Assembly: GCF_947496195.1 (NCBI RefSeq)
Contig: NZ_CANMBY010000001.1
Span: 1,178,001-1,242,000 of the forward strand
DNA from: an uncultured Polaribacter sp.
Lineage (GTDB): Bacteria > Bacteroidota > Bacteroidia > Flavobacteriales > Flavobacteriaceae
Length of the DNA stretch: 64,000 nucleotides
Direction: 5' to 3'
Positions 35,402 through 44,406 of this stretch are shown here, in pieces. The notes beneath the pieces are model-generated. The model searched no databases, was not told the origin of the DNA, and saw nothing but the letters and a program-made list of their open reading frames with translations. Position numbers and translations under genes: made by a program. Each line of letters opens with the position of its first letter. Positions within the stretch are counted from its first letter, which is position 1.

Positions 35402-35851
35402 TTAGTTTAGATTTCTTTTTTCGATAAAAAATCTCTTTAAAATTTGAGAGCATTCATTCTCTAAAACATTACTTACAACAGTAGTTTTAGGATGAAGTTT
35501 GGTTTGTAAGTTTATGAATCCTCTTTCTGGTTCAGAAGCGCCAAATACTATTTTTTTGAGTTGTGTCCAGTAACTAGCACCAGCACACATTTGACATGGT
35601 TCTAATGTAACATATAAAACACATTCTTTTAAATATTTACCACCTAAAAAATCTGCAGCAGCAGTAAAAGCTTGCATTTCTGCATGAGCTGTTACATCAT
35701 TAAGTGTTTCTGTTAAATTGTGAGCTCTTGCTATAATTTGATTGTTTAAAACGATAACTGCACCAACAGGAACCTCACCTTTATCAAAAGCTAAATTAGC
35801 TTCTTGTAAGGCTTTTCTCATAAAATATTCATCATCAAAAGGCTGTATCAT
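35402..35851 (-). CDS. tadA: tRNA adenosine(34) deaminase TadA
   Basis: Zinc-dependent deaminase of 149 residues that makes inosine at the wobble position of tRNA-Arg(ACG). The zinc site is HAEMQAF plus EPCQMC: His, the catalytic Glu and two Cys. The N-terminal EYFMRKALQEANLAFDKGEVPVGAVIV is the TadA pattern in outline (DEYFMRKALQEANLAFDKGE shown). Guanine deaminase is a less likely alternative. It is divergent from dxs with about 50 bases between them. Confidence 0.9.
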   Translation of the reverse strand: MIQPFDDEYFMRKALQEANLAFDKGEVPVGAVIVLNNQIIARAHNLTETLNDVTAHAEMQAFTAAADFLGGKYLKECVLYVTLEPCQMCAGASYWTQLKKIVFGASEPERGFINLQTKLHPKTTVVSNVLENECSQILKRFFIEKRNLN

Positions 35852-35891
35852 TTTTAAAAATAAAAAAGTAATATTACAAAAATTGAAGTTG

Positions 35892-35899
35892 TATTTTTG
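35892..35899 (+). promoter_or_regulatory. -7 element of dxs
   Basis: TATTTTTG is a perfect TAnnTTTG box ending nine bases before the TTG at 35908. The transcript would be almost leaderless if initiation is at the usual distance. The -33 region is unclear. Confidence 0.5.
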
Positions 35900-35907
35900 T
35901 ATTGATT

Positions 35908-37680
35908 TTGAAAAATTTACTTCATCATATAAAATATCCAGAAGATTTAAGAAAACTAAATCTAGATGAACTACCTAAATTAGCCAAAGAATTAAGGGAG
36001 TTTATTATTGATATTGTTGCAACTAAAGAAGGACATTTAGGAGCTAGTTTAGGTGTTGTAGAATTAACTATTGCTTTGCATTATTTGTTTGATACCCCTA
36101 ATGATATTTTAGTTTGGGATGTTGGTCATCAAGCTTATGGTCATAAAATTTTAACAGGTAGAAAAGATATTTTTCATACCAACAGACAATTTGGAGGTAT
36201 TGCAGGTTTTCCAGCTATAAAAGAAAGTGTTTTTGATGCTTTTGGTGTTGGCCACTCATCTACATCAATTTCTGCTGTTTTAGGAATGGCAATTGCTTCT
36301 AATTTAAAAGGAGAAAGAGATAAACATCATATTGCTGTTATTGGAGATGCATCTATTGCTAGTGGTATGGCTTTTGAAGCGTTAAATCATGCTGGAGTTT
36401 CTAAAGCAAATATTCTTATTATTTTAAATGATAATGCTATTGGTATAGATCCTTCAGTGGGTGCTTTAAAAGAATACTTAACTAAAGTAAAAACAGATAA
36501 AAGGTTAGCAGCACAAAATAATATTATTAAAGCCTTAAACTTTGATTATTCAGGGCCAATTGATGGTCATGATTTGCCAAAATTGATAAATGAATTAAAT
36601 CGATTAAAAACTATAAAAGGGCCTAAGTTTTTGCATGTTATCACAAAAAAAGGAAAAGGGTTACAAAAGGCAGAAGAAGATCAAGTTACTTATCATGCAC
36701 CTGGTAAATTCGATAAAATCTCTGGTGAACGTATTGTAAAAAATGAAGAAGGGTTTACTAAATATCAAGATGTTTTTGGTAAAACTATTGTAGAATTAGC
36801 CAAAGAAAATAAAGATATTGTTGCTATAACACCAGCGATGTTAACAGGTAGTTCTTTAAAGTATATGTTACAAGAATACCCTAATAGAACTTTTGATGTT
36901 GGTATAGCAGAACAACATGCTGTTACTTTAGCTGCTGGTTTTGTAACTCAAGGGCTAGTTCCTTTTTGTGCTATTTATTCTACTTTTTTACAACGCGCTT
37001 ATGACCAAGTTATACATGATGTTGCTTTACAAAATTTACCAGTAATTTTTTGTATTGATAGAGCAGGTTTAGTTGGTGAAGATGGTGCTACACATCATGG
37101 AGTTTTTGATATTGCTTACTTAAGAGCTATTCCTAATTTAATTATAGTGTCACCAAGAAACGAAATTGAATTTCGTAATATTTTATATACAGCTCAATTA
37201 GGTTTAGATAATCCTATTGCTATTCGTTACCCAAGAGGTTATGGAAAAATAAAAGAATGGAATATACCTTTTCAAAAAATTGAAATTGGTAAAGGAGAAC
37301 AATTAAAAGAAGGCAATTCTTTAGCTATTTTATCTGTAGGAACTTTATCAAATTTAGTTTCAGAAGCCATTCAATTGGCTACAAATAGTGATGAAATTGC
37401 GCATTTTGATATGCGATTTGTAAAACCTTTAGACGAACAATTACTTCACAAGATTTTAAAAAAATATAAGAGAATTATAACTGTTGAAGATGGTATTATA
37501 AAAGGTGGATTTGGAAGCGCAATTTTAGAATTTATTTCAGAACACAAGTACAAAAATGAAGTAGAATTATTAGGTATACCTGACGAATTTATTGAGCATG
37601 GAAGTATGAAAGACTTATTAAAAAAAGTAAGTTTAGATCTTAATGGCTTATTAAGTTTTATACAAAAGAAAAGGCACTAA
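35908..37680 (+). CDS. dxs: 1-deoxy-D-xylulose-5-phosphate synthase
   Basis: Thiamine-diphosphate enzyme that condenses pyruvate and glyceraldehyde 3-phosphate, the first step of the MEP isoprenoid pathway. Motifs include KEGHLGASLGVVELT, VWDVGHQAYGHKILTGR, the TPP site GDASIASGMAFEALN, and the transketolase-type FCAIYSTFLQRAYDQ and GLVGEDGATHHGVFD. The protein is about 590 residues, at the short end for Dxs. Two in-frame TTG starts exist (35902 and 35908). I prefer 35908 because it follows the -7 element and gives the family-like N-terminus KNLLHHI. The last codons form one arm of a long hairpin. Confidence 0.95.
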   Translation: MKNLLHHIKYPEDLRKLNLDELPKLAKELREFIIDIVATKEGHLGASLGVVELTIALHYLFDTPNDILVWDVGHQAYGHKILTGRKDIFHTNRQFGGIAGFPAIKESVFDAFGVGHSSTSISAVLGMAIASNLKGERDKHHIAVIGDASIASGMAFEALNHAGVSKANILIILNDNAIGIDPSVGALKEYLTKVKTDKRLAAQNNIIKALNFDYSGPIDGHDLPKLINELNRLKTIKGPKFLHVITKKGKGLQKAEEDQVTYHAPGKFDKISGERIVKNEEGFTKYQDVFGKTIVELAKENKDIVAITPAMLTGSSLKYMLQEYPNRTFDVGIAEQHAVTLAAGFVTQGLVPFCAIYSTFLQRAYDQVIHDVALQNLPVIFCIDRAGLVGEDGATHHGVFDIAYLRAIPNLIIVSPRNEIEFRNILYTAQLGLDNPIAIRYPRGYGKIKEWNIPFQKIEIGKGEQLKEGNSLAILSVGTLSNLVSEAIQLATNSDEIAHFDMRFVKPLDEQLLHKILKKYKRIITVEDGIIKGGFGSAILEFISEHKYKNEVELLGIPDEFIEHGSMKDLLKKVSLDLNGLLSFIQKKRH

Positions 37681-37708
37681 AATAGTGCCTTTTCTTTTGT
37701 ATAAAACT
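37654..37708. terminator. 26-bp perfect hairpin between dxs and the propeller protein
   Basis: A perfect 26-bp inverted repeat: left arm 37654-37679, loop AAA, right arm 37683-37708. The left arm includes the last eight dxs codons, and its stop codon straddles the arm and loop. AAGGCACTA and TAGTGCCTT form the top of the stem. Positioned between converging genes, it probably terminates both transcripts. Confidence 0.9.
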
Positions 37709-37715
37709 ATACAGT

Positions 37716-40700
37716 TTACTTGATAATTATTTTTCTAGAAATTCTAATATTAGAATCACCATTTATATTCACAAAATAAACACCTGGCTTAGCAGTTACA
37801 TTTACTTTTTGTTCGTTAACAAAAGTGAAATTAACTTTGTCATTAAAGATTACTTTACCAGTAATATCTGTAATATTCACTTTAGCTTCACCTAATTTGT
37901 TGTTTCCGAAAATCGTAAAATTACCATTAGAAATTGTTGGGTAAATTACCAAGTCTTTTTTATCTTCTATTACTTCTCTTAATGAAGCTGTTGTAGCATT
38001 AATAGACTTTATAAACCAACCAGAAGCATTAACATTAGCATCTGAAACTAATTTAAATCTAAACACATAGGTATCTCCTGTATTTAAGCCTTTATTAGAT
38101 AAATTAATTTTTTGAGATTTCAAGATGGTTTCATCTAAGAATCCAAAATTGTTATAAAAATCTAACCAGTCAGAAAATCTTCTGGCATCATATTTATCAA
38201 TAGTTATCCAATTTTCTAAATCGCTTGAAGCTTCAATACTTACATAATCATAAAATTGATTTAAATCTGAAGCAGGATTATCAAAAGGTTCAACAATAGC
38301 AGCATCTACATATTCTAATGCATTATTAGAAGAGGTTAATGTTAATGGCTTTTTTAATATAAAAGCGTGTGTTGTATTATTTGCGTAAGGTATTGTTGCA
38401 GTATTAATTAAAGGATCTACAAAGAACTGTGCATTATCTACTTTAAAGGTATTATCAAAAATGTAAATATCATTTAAAGTAAATTCAGCAATAGATAAAT
38501 TTGTAGATGCATTTTCATAATCAATTATGTGTACTTCTATTTCTTTAGTTTGTGTAGATAAAGATACACTATCATCAAATAATTGAACACCAATTGTGTG
38601 TTTACCTTCAGTTAAATCTTCAGTTTCAAACTGATAAGTTGTAGTTGTATCAAAAGTCTGAGAAACTTCAGATTTTTCTACACCATCAACAAATATTTTA
38701 GCTCTTGTTACAGCATCAGTTGTTGCATTATAAGAAACCACAGCTTTAAAACTATCTATAGATTTTTGTCTTGCTGTTACATCTGGTGAAGTTAAGTAAC
38801 TTGGTAATGTATAGTTGCTTAACTCATTTAAAGTAGCTGTCCAAATACCTCTACCATGTGTTGCAAATACAACTTGATCATTAACAATTTTCATTTCAAA
38901 AATTGCGACAGAAATAAAATCGTTTCTTAAGTTCCAACTAGCACCACCATCTGTAGTTTCCAATAGACCTATATCTGTACCTACCCATAAAACATCTTTA
39001 TCAAATGGCATTTCTAATAAACAGTGTACTTTAACATCTGGAAAACCTCTGTCAACTCCTGATTCAAAACCAGAAATATCTGTCCATGTAGTACCTAGAT
39101 CTTCAGTTTTTAAAACTTTAGGACGATTACCTGATGAAAATAAAGCATAAGCTCTGTTTTCTTCTGTAGGAGATGTTGCTATACCAGAGATAAATAAGTT
39201 ATGACTATCAATTGGATTGTCATAGGTGCTTGCTGGTGTAAATGTTTGACCATTATCTTGAGAAACATGTAAAACAAAAGAACCACTTTCTGTCATTGCT
39301 GAACCTGCCCAAACTATATTTGGGTTAGCAACTGATACTTCAACATTTAAAGTACTTGTAGAATTAGGGGCAAAACTAGAAGGAATAGAACTTAGGTTCC
39401 AATTACTTCCAAAATCTATAGATCTCCATACTCCATTAGAAGAAATCGCAAATACTACATCTGGGTTATTATCTGCATTTGAAAGTTTTGAATAAAAAGG
39501 AGATAAACTGCTATTACCAGCATCTGGAAAAGATACTAATCGTCCACTATTATTAATGTATTGTCCAATACTACCATAACTTTGAGATGCCACAATAAAG
39601 TCTCCTGGATTATTATAATGCCAAACTGCTTCAAAACCATCACCACCTAATATTCTTTGATAAGAAGTTGTTTTGCTTGTATTATTAGTTGTAGAAATCC
39701 ATGAACCATTATCTTGTGCACCAGCTATATAATTATCTGCTCCATTTTGTTTAGTAGCTCCGTAAAATTGTGTACTATTTTTAGAAATACTGTCATCAGA
39801 CCAATCTCCTTGAGATGCTCCTGGGTCTGTTTCAAATGCAGTGCTGTATACACCACCATCATTGGTTAGTAGAATTCTAAATTCTTGTGCATTACTACCT
39901 AAAATATAGTCCATTCCATGCTGATCTACATGGACACCAGTATTAATTTGTGAGCTATCATAGCCAGAAGCAATAGATGTAAAAGTGAAAGTATCATTAG
40001 TTTCATCTACTGTTACTTTAAAAACAGCAACACCTCCCACATAGAAAATATTTTTATCAAAAGGATGTGCCATTATTATATTATCATACCAACCTTGTCC
40101 AGTAATTAAGTTAGAAGCACTGCCTGTTTCAATTGGAGTTAGGGAAGTGAAAGTAGCTCCTTTATCTTTAGAAACATAAAAGTCTGTATTTACAGATTTA
40201 CCTCCACTTGGCGAATAAACACTTAAATACACATAATTGTTATCTACAGGTGAAATAGAAAGTTCAAATCTAGAATGACTACCGTTAAAAACATTTCTGT
40301 CAAAAACTAAAGACCAAGTATCACCTCCGTCTGTACTTTTTACAACACCAACATTTCTTAAAGAACCATACTGAATGTTAAAATCTGAAGGATCTGCATC
40401 TAAATCTTGTACCCAAGCTCCACTTGAATCGTATGTGTTTACCCAAGTTGTACCACCATCAGTAGTTTTATAAATACCAGTTTGTGTCCCAATTAATACT
40501 GTGTTTTTATCTGTTGGGTCAATAATCATTCTACCAACATCACCAAAATTTGCAGTAGCAGGTAAATTAGACCAAGTAGCACCACCATCTGTAGTTTTAA
40601 AAACACCAGAACCACCAATAGCACCTAAATTACCAAAAGGCTCTCCTGTACCAACATATAAAGTGTTTTTATCTTGTGGACTTATAACAATTACAGAAGT

Positions 40701-41171
40701 TGATAAATTAGGAATTTTACCATCTGTTAAATTAACCCAAGAAGTACCTTGATTTTCTGTTAACCAAATACCACCACCAACACTGCCTACAAACCATCTA
40801 TTTTTGTTTGTTGGATCTATAGCAATTCCTCTTGTTCTTCCAGGTACATTAAAAGGACCTCTTTCTATAAAAACTGCATTTGGAGACGCACTATTTTTTG
40901 CTTGATTATTAGACTTTAATTTTGCTTTATTAAATTCTTTATAAATATAGCCAGGTTCATAAGAAGACTTTGTTTCTCCAATAGGTGTACTGATTTCTTT
41001 ATAGTAATCAGCCATATGTTCTATACCTTTTTTATGGCGTTTGCTAGGGTCTTTTTTTACTTTTTTATAAGTAACTTTTTTAATTTTTACTTCTTCATTG
41101 TTTTTTGAGCAAGAAGTAATTAAAAGCGTTGTTAAAATTGCAATATAAATTGCAGAATTTCTAAATTTCAT
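37716..41171 (-). CDS. Sortilin/VPS10-like beta-propeller protein with T9SS tail
   Basis: A very large exported protein of 1,151 residues. The N-terminus has a lipoprotein signal (ILTTLLITSC, Cys21) with acidic residues close behind (SKNNEE). Repeated BNR/VPS10-type motifs follow (KTTDGGATWSNL, KTTDGGTTWVN, KSTDGGDTWSLVF, LETTDGGASWN), making a double beta-propeller over about 100-790, then Ig-like regions. The C-terminal 75 residues (YPTISNGNF, GKVIFNDKV, GVYFVNI, RKIIIK) are a type A T9SS sorting domain, so it should be secreted or attached to the surface. Homologues are often called glycosyl hydrolase or exo-alpha-sialidase by repeat similarity, but no catalytic sialidase residues are evident. 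Substrate unknown. It is convergent with dxs. Confidence 0.88.
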   Translation of the reverse strand: MKFRNSAIYIAILTTLLITSCSKNNEEVKIKKVTYKKVKKDPSKRHKKGIEHMADYYKEISTPIGETKSSYEPGYIYKEFNKAKLKSNNQAKNSASPNAVFIERGPFNVPGRTRGIAIDPTNKNRWFVGSVGGGIWLTENQGTSWVNLTDGKIPNLSTSVIVISPQDKNTLYVGTGEPFGNLGAIGGSGVFKTTDGGATWSNLPATANFGDVGRMIIDPTDKNTVLIGTQTGIYKTTDGGTTWVNTYDSSGAWVQDLDADPSDFNIQYGSLRNVGVVKSTDGGDTWSLVFDRNVFNGSHSRFELSISPVDNNYVYLSVYSPSGGKSVNTDFYVSKDKGATFTSLTPIETGSASNLITGQGWYDNIIMAHPFDKNIFYVGGVAVFKVTVDETNDTFTFTSIASGYDSSQINTGVHVDQHGMDYILGSNAQEFRILLTNDGGVYSTAFETDPGASQGDWSDDSISKNSTQFYGATKQNGADNYIAGAQDNGSWISTTNNTSKTTSYQRILGGDGFEAVWHYNNPGDFIVASQSYGSIGQYINNSGRLVSFPDAGNSSLSPFYSKLSNADNNPDVVFAISSNGVWRSIDFGSNWNLSSIPSSFAPNSTSTLNVEVSVANPNIVWAGSAMTESGSFVLHVSQDNGQTFTPASTYDNPIDSHNLFISGIATSPTEENRAYALFSSGNRPKVLKTEDLGTTWTDISGFESGVDRGFPDVKVHCLLEMPFDKDVLWVGTDIGLLETTDGGASWNLRNDFISVAIFEMKIVNDQVVFATHGRGIWTATLNELSNYTLPSYLTSPDVTARQKSIDSFKAVVSYNATTDAVTRAKIFVDGVEKSEVSQTFDTTTTYQFETEDLTEGKHTIGVQLFDDSVSLSTQTKEIEVHIIDYENASTNLSIAEFTLNDIYIFDNTFKVDNAQFFVDPLINTATIPYANNTTHAFILKKPLTLTSSNNALEYVDAAIVEPFDNPASDLNQFYDYVSIEASSDLENWITIDKYDARRFSDWLDFYNNFGFLDETILKSQKINLSNKGLNTGDTYVFRFKLVSDANVNASGWFIKSINATTASLREVIEDKKDLVIYPTISNGNFTIFGNNKLGEAKVNITDITGKVIFNDKVNFTFVNEQKVNVTAKPGVYFVNINGDSNIRISRKIIIK

Positions 41172-41174
41172 TTA

Positions 41175-41594
41175 CTAGTTTTTAATTTTGATTATTTTAT
41201 AAGAACTGTCTTTGTTTTCTTTGGTTGAGTTATTGTTTAGAACAGAATCATCATCTTCTTTTACTATGCCAACATGTAAATATCCAATTAATTCTGTATT
41301 AGTATGCCATGTTAATTTTGTACCAATAAAAGAGCTATCTAAAACTGTTTCTTTAGTTGAAGTGTCTATTACTTTAAACTTAAAATTTTTAACTACTTCT
41401 ATATTTTTAGAATACTCTAAAACTAATAAGTACGTACTGTCTTTATTATAAGTCTTTTCAGTAACTAATTTAGTTTCCATAGTAATTTCTTTATTTTCAT
41501 TAGTCTTTGTAACTTCTTTAGACTTACAAGCAAATGCAAATAAAAAAATAGTTATAAGTAAATAATAATTCGATTTTTTTGGAATAAACTTCAT
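41175..41594 (-). CDS. Hypothetical lipoprotein
   Basis: A 139-residue protein with a lipoprotein signal (IFLFAFAC, Cys23, then KSKE). The mature part, rich in Lys, Glu, Thr and Ser, predicts beta strands (YLLVLEYSKNIEVVKNFKFK, LIGYLHVGIVKED). I recognise no domain. It lies three bases upstream of the large propeller-protein gene on the same strand and is probably co-transcribed, so it may be its membrane or surface partner. That is inference from position only. Confidence 0.65.
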   Translation of the reverse strand: MKFIPKKSNYYLLITIFLFAFACKSKEVTKTNENKEITMETKLVTEKTYNKDSTYLLVLEYSKNIEVVKNFKFKVIDTSTKETVLDSSFIGTKLTWHTNTELIGYLHVGIVKEDDDSVLNNNSTKENKDSSYKIIKIKN

Positions 41595-41623
41595 CTTGTA
41601 AAAATAAGGCTTAAAGAAATTAT

Positions 41624-42961
41624 TTATATAATGTAACCTGTTAATTTTTTATGCATTCTTATAGCATAACTATCAGACATTCTAGAAACATAATTGCAAA
41701 TTTGCATAATTCTTACATATAAAATATCACTATCTTGTTGATATTCAATAGGTAGTAAGTTTAAAACTAATTTATCATAACTAGTTTGTATGTTATTATA
41801 TTTATTGTTTAGTGCTGTTATGAAGGTGTCTAATAAATCAGCAATTACTCTATAACCAGAAACTTCTTTTTCTATTACTTCTTTACTTTTATATATTTTG
41901 TCTACACTAATTTTTATAATATCATTAATTTGAGCTTCGTACTTACATCTATCTAATAAAGACTTTTCGAATTCACCATTTAATATTTTTTCTTCATTAT
42001 CTAAAAAGATATTTACAGCTTCATTTATTAAAACCCCAATAGCTAAGGCTCTTAAATAACTAACTCTATCTTTTTTAATTTTTAATGAATGATATTTTTT
42101 AATATCAATAGTGTCTTTCACTAATTTTATCATGTACTCTAGTGCAAATTCTTCATCTATTAGACCAAGATTAATACCATCTTCAAAATCTATGATTGTG
42201 TAGCATATATCATCTGCAGCTTCTACTAAATAAGCTAAAGGATGTCTAAAATAAGAAATATCTTTATCCGATTTTCTTAGCAAACCAAGTTCATCAACAA
42301 CTTCTAAAAAAGCTTCTTTTTCTGATTGAAAAAAACCATACTTTTTATCTACAATGTGTTGAGTTGGTTTTTTAGGTAAACTTTCTTTTGGGTATTTTAA
42401 AAAAGCACCTAATGTTGCATAGCTTAAACGCAAGCCACCAGAGATACCTTCTCTTGTTTCTGTAAGAATTTTAAATCCGTTTGCATTACCTTCAAAATCT
42501 ATTAAGTCTTGGTATTCTTTATCTGTTAAATCATTTTTAAATTGAGAACCTTTACCTGATTTAAAATATTCACCAATTGCTTTTTCTCCTGAATGACCAA
42601 AAGGAGGGTTGCCTATATCATGCATTACAGATGCTGCAGCTACAATAGCTCCAAAGTCATTAAATGTATGCCCTAATTCTTTTAGGTTAGGATGACGCTC
42701 TAACAATACTTTACCTACTTTTCTTCCTAGAGTTCTACCAACAACAGAAACTTCTAAACTATGGGTTAAACGAGTATGTACAAAGTCGGTTTCTGAAAGG
42801 GGAATAACTTGAGTTTTATCTTGTAAACTTCTAAAAGCAGATGAGAAAATAATTCTATCAAAATCTACTTCAAAACCCAATCTAGTTTCATCTTGTTGCG
42901 CTCTAATACGTTTTTGAGTATCGCCAAAACGTTTTAAAGAAAGGAGTTGTTCCCAATTCAT
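41624..42961 (-). CDS. dgt: Deoxyguanosinetriphosphate triphosphohydrolase (dGTPase)
   Basis: HD-domain enzyme that hydrolyses dGTP to deoxyguanosine and triphosphate. The 445-residue product has HTRLTHSLEVSVVGRTLG, the HD pair in MHDIGNPPFGHSGE and the later DDICYTIIDFEDG, the family metal-binding pattern. I choose the ATG at 42961 (MNWEQLLSLKRFGD), the typical N-terminus; an in-frame start 63 bases upstream lies in the preceding hairpin region. TATTTTCG at 43007-43000 (minus strand) is a one-mismatch -7 box. A terminator separates it from galE. Confidence 0.95.
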   Translation of the reverse strand: MNWEQLLSLKRFGDTQKRIRAQQDETRLGFEVDFDRIIFSSAFRSLQDKTQVIPLSETDFVHTRLTHSLEVSVVGRTLGRKVGKVLLERHPNLKELGHTFNDFGAIVAAASVMHDIGNPPFGHSGEKAIGEYFKSGKGSQFKNDLTDKEYQDLIDFEGNANGFKILTETREGISGGLRLSYATLGAFLKYPKESLPKKPTQHIVDKKYGFFQSEKEAFLEVVDELGLLRKSDKDISYFRHPLAYLVEAADDICYTIIDFEDGINLGLIDEEFALEYMIKLVKDTIDIKKYHSLKIKKDRVSYLRALAIGVLINEAVNIFLDNEEKILNGEFEKSLLDRCKYEAQINDIIKISVDKIYKSKEVIEKEVSGYRVIADLLDTFITALNNKYNNIQTSYDKLVLNLLPIEYQQDSDILYVRIMQICNYVSRMSDSYAIRMHKKLTGYII

Positions 42962-43008
42962 TATTTGCTGAATTATTTCAGTATTATTTTTTAAGTTCTC
43001 GAAAATAC

Positions 43009-43038
43009 AAAAAAAGAGAAGCAAATTTGCTTCTCTTT
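43009..43038 (-). terminator. Terminator after galE
   Basis: A perfect palindrome with arms AAAGAGAAGCAAA and TTTGCTTCTCTTT covers 43013-43038. On the minus strand it is followed by a T run. Its stem is almost the same as the nrdA terminator 20 kb away. Confidence 0.85.
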
Positions 43039-43067
43039 ATAGATATTATTTATGGTTTTTCTAAATA

Positions 43068-44078
43068 TTATTTTTGTTGTAATTGCCATTTCCATGCAGA
43101 AGCTAATGCTTCTTCTAAACTCTTTTCTGTTTTCCAGTTTAGTTCTCTGTTTGCAGTTGTAGTATCTGCATAAGAAGCCATAACATCTCCTGGTCTTCTA
43201 TCAACAATTTTATAATTAAGTTTTAAGTTGTTTACTTTTTCAAAAGTTTTAATCACTTCTAAAACAGAACTTCCTTTACCTGTGCCTACATTAAAATATT
43301 CGAAAGATTTTTTATTGTCTTTGTTTAGTAATCTTTTTAAAGCTGCAATATGCGCTTTAGCTAAGTCTACAACATGAATATAATCACGAATTGCTGTGCC
43401 ATCTTCTGTTGGGTAATCATCACCAAAAACAGACAATTGTTCACGAATACCAGCTGCTGTTTGAGTTACAAAAGGAATTAAATTTGCTGGAACACCTAAA
43501 GGTAATTCTCCAATTTTTGCTGTTTCATGAGAACCTATAGGATTAAAATAACGTAGTGCAATCGTATTTATATTATGAGCATTACTTGCATCTCTAATAA
43601 TTTCTTCTCCAATTTTTTTTGTGTTACCATAAACAGACTCTGCTTTTTTAACAGGAGCATCCTCAGTTAAAGGTAAACTATCTGCCTCACCATAAACAGT
43701 TGCAGAAGACGAAAAGATAAAATTATCTAGATTTCTATCTTTTATTTCTTGTAATATATAGATTAAAGAACTTAAATTATTTTCATAATAATCTAAAGGT
43801 TTCTCCATGCTTTCTCCAACAGCTTTAAATGCTGCAAAGTGTATAATTCCGTCTACATTATTATTATCAAAAAAAGTTTTTAAATCACTTTTACTTCTTA
43901 CGTCTAAATTATAATAATCTGGTTTTTTACCTGTGATTTCTGTAATGCTATCTAGAACAGAAATAGTTGTGTTAGATAAATTGTCTATAATAACTACATC
44001 AAAGCCTTCGTTTTGTAGCTCTACAACTGTATGAGAACCTATGAAGCCTAGACCTCCTGTTACTAAAATTCTTTTCAT
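43068..44078 (-). CDS. galE: UDP-glucose 4-epimerase
   Basis: NAD-dependent short-chain dehydrogenase-fold epimerase of 336 residues, interconverting UDP-glucose and UDP-galactose. It has the Rossmann motif TGGLGFIGSHT, SSSATVYGEAD, the catalytic YGNTK (Tyr-xxx-Lys) and the family sequence LRYFNPIGSHETAKIGE and AIRDYIHVVDLAKAHI. It lies 19 bases downstream of a small membrane-protein gene, which itself follows the DegT-type aminotransferase. The three appear to be one operon for nucleotide-sugar or surface-glycan synthesis. Confidence 0.96.
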   Translation of the reverse strand: MKRILVTGGLGFIGSHTVVELQNEGFDVVIIDNLSNTTISVLDSITEITGKKPDYYNLDVRSKSDLKTFFDNNNVDGIIHFAAFKAVGESMEKPLDYYENNLSSLIYILQEIKDRNLDNFIFSSSATVYGEADSLPLTEDAPVKKAESVYGNTKKIGEEIIRDASNAHNINTIALRYFNPIGSHETAKIGELPLGVPANLIPFVTQTAAGIREQLSVFGDDYPTEDGTAIRDYIHVVDLAKAHIAALKRLLNKDNKKSFEYFNVGTGKGSSVLEVIKTFEKVNNLKLNYKIVDRRPGDVMASYADTTTANRELNWKTEKSLEEALASAWKWQLQQK

Positions 44079-44097
44079 GATTATTTTATTTAAGGGT

Positions 44098-44406
44098 TTA
44101 GTATTTTTTTATGTTTTTCTTTTCTACATTAAATTCTCTTTGCAGTTTTTCAATATTTCTTTTAGACTTGCTTATCAAAAAATAAAAACTAATAGCTAAT
44201 ACTATTCCAAATAAGATAGCATTATCTGTAACTGCTTCTGAATATTCCATCATTTCAATTTGTGGTTTTCTTCCAGATTTTCTTGGTATATAAGGATAGC
44301 CAAAACTAAAAATAATTCCACCTAAAATTCCTAAAGGTAAATTTACTGAATAAATCTTTTTAAGCCTTATTTTTTCTTTTTCAAGCTTTTCCTTTGTACT
44401 AGGCAT
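44098..44406 (-). CDS. Small membrane protein, unknown
   Basis: A 102-residue protein with basic ends and two predicted transmembrane helices (about 23-42 and 64-80: LPLGILGGIIFSFGY and AILFGIVLAISFYFLI). I recognise no family. Its ATG directly abuts the stop codon of the DegT-type gene, and galE follows after 19 bases, so it is part of that operon. A structural or assembly role in glycan synthesis is possible, but nothing in the sequence shows it. Confidence 0.7.
   Translation of the reverse strand: MPSTKEKLEKEKIRLKKIYSVNLPLGILGGIIFSFGYPYIPRKSGRKPQIEMMEYSEAVTDNAILFGIVLAISFYFLISKSKRNIEKLQREFNVEKKNIKKY

Noticed and set aside
37716..41171. Calling the propeller protein a sialidase
   Set aside because: The BNR/VPS10 repeats alone give that similarity; I do not see the arginine triad and tyrosine expected of an active sialidase.
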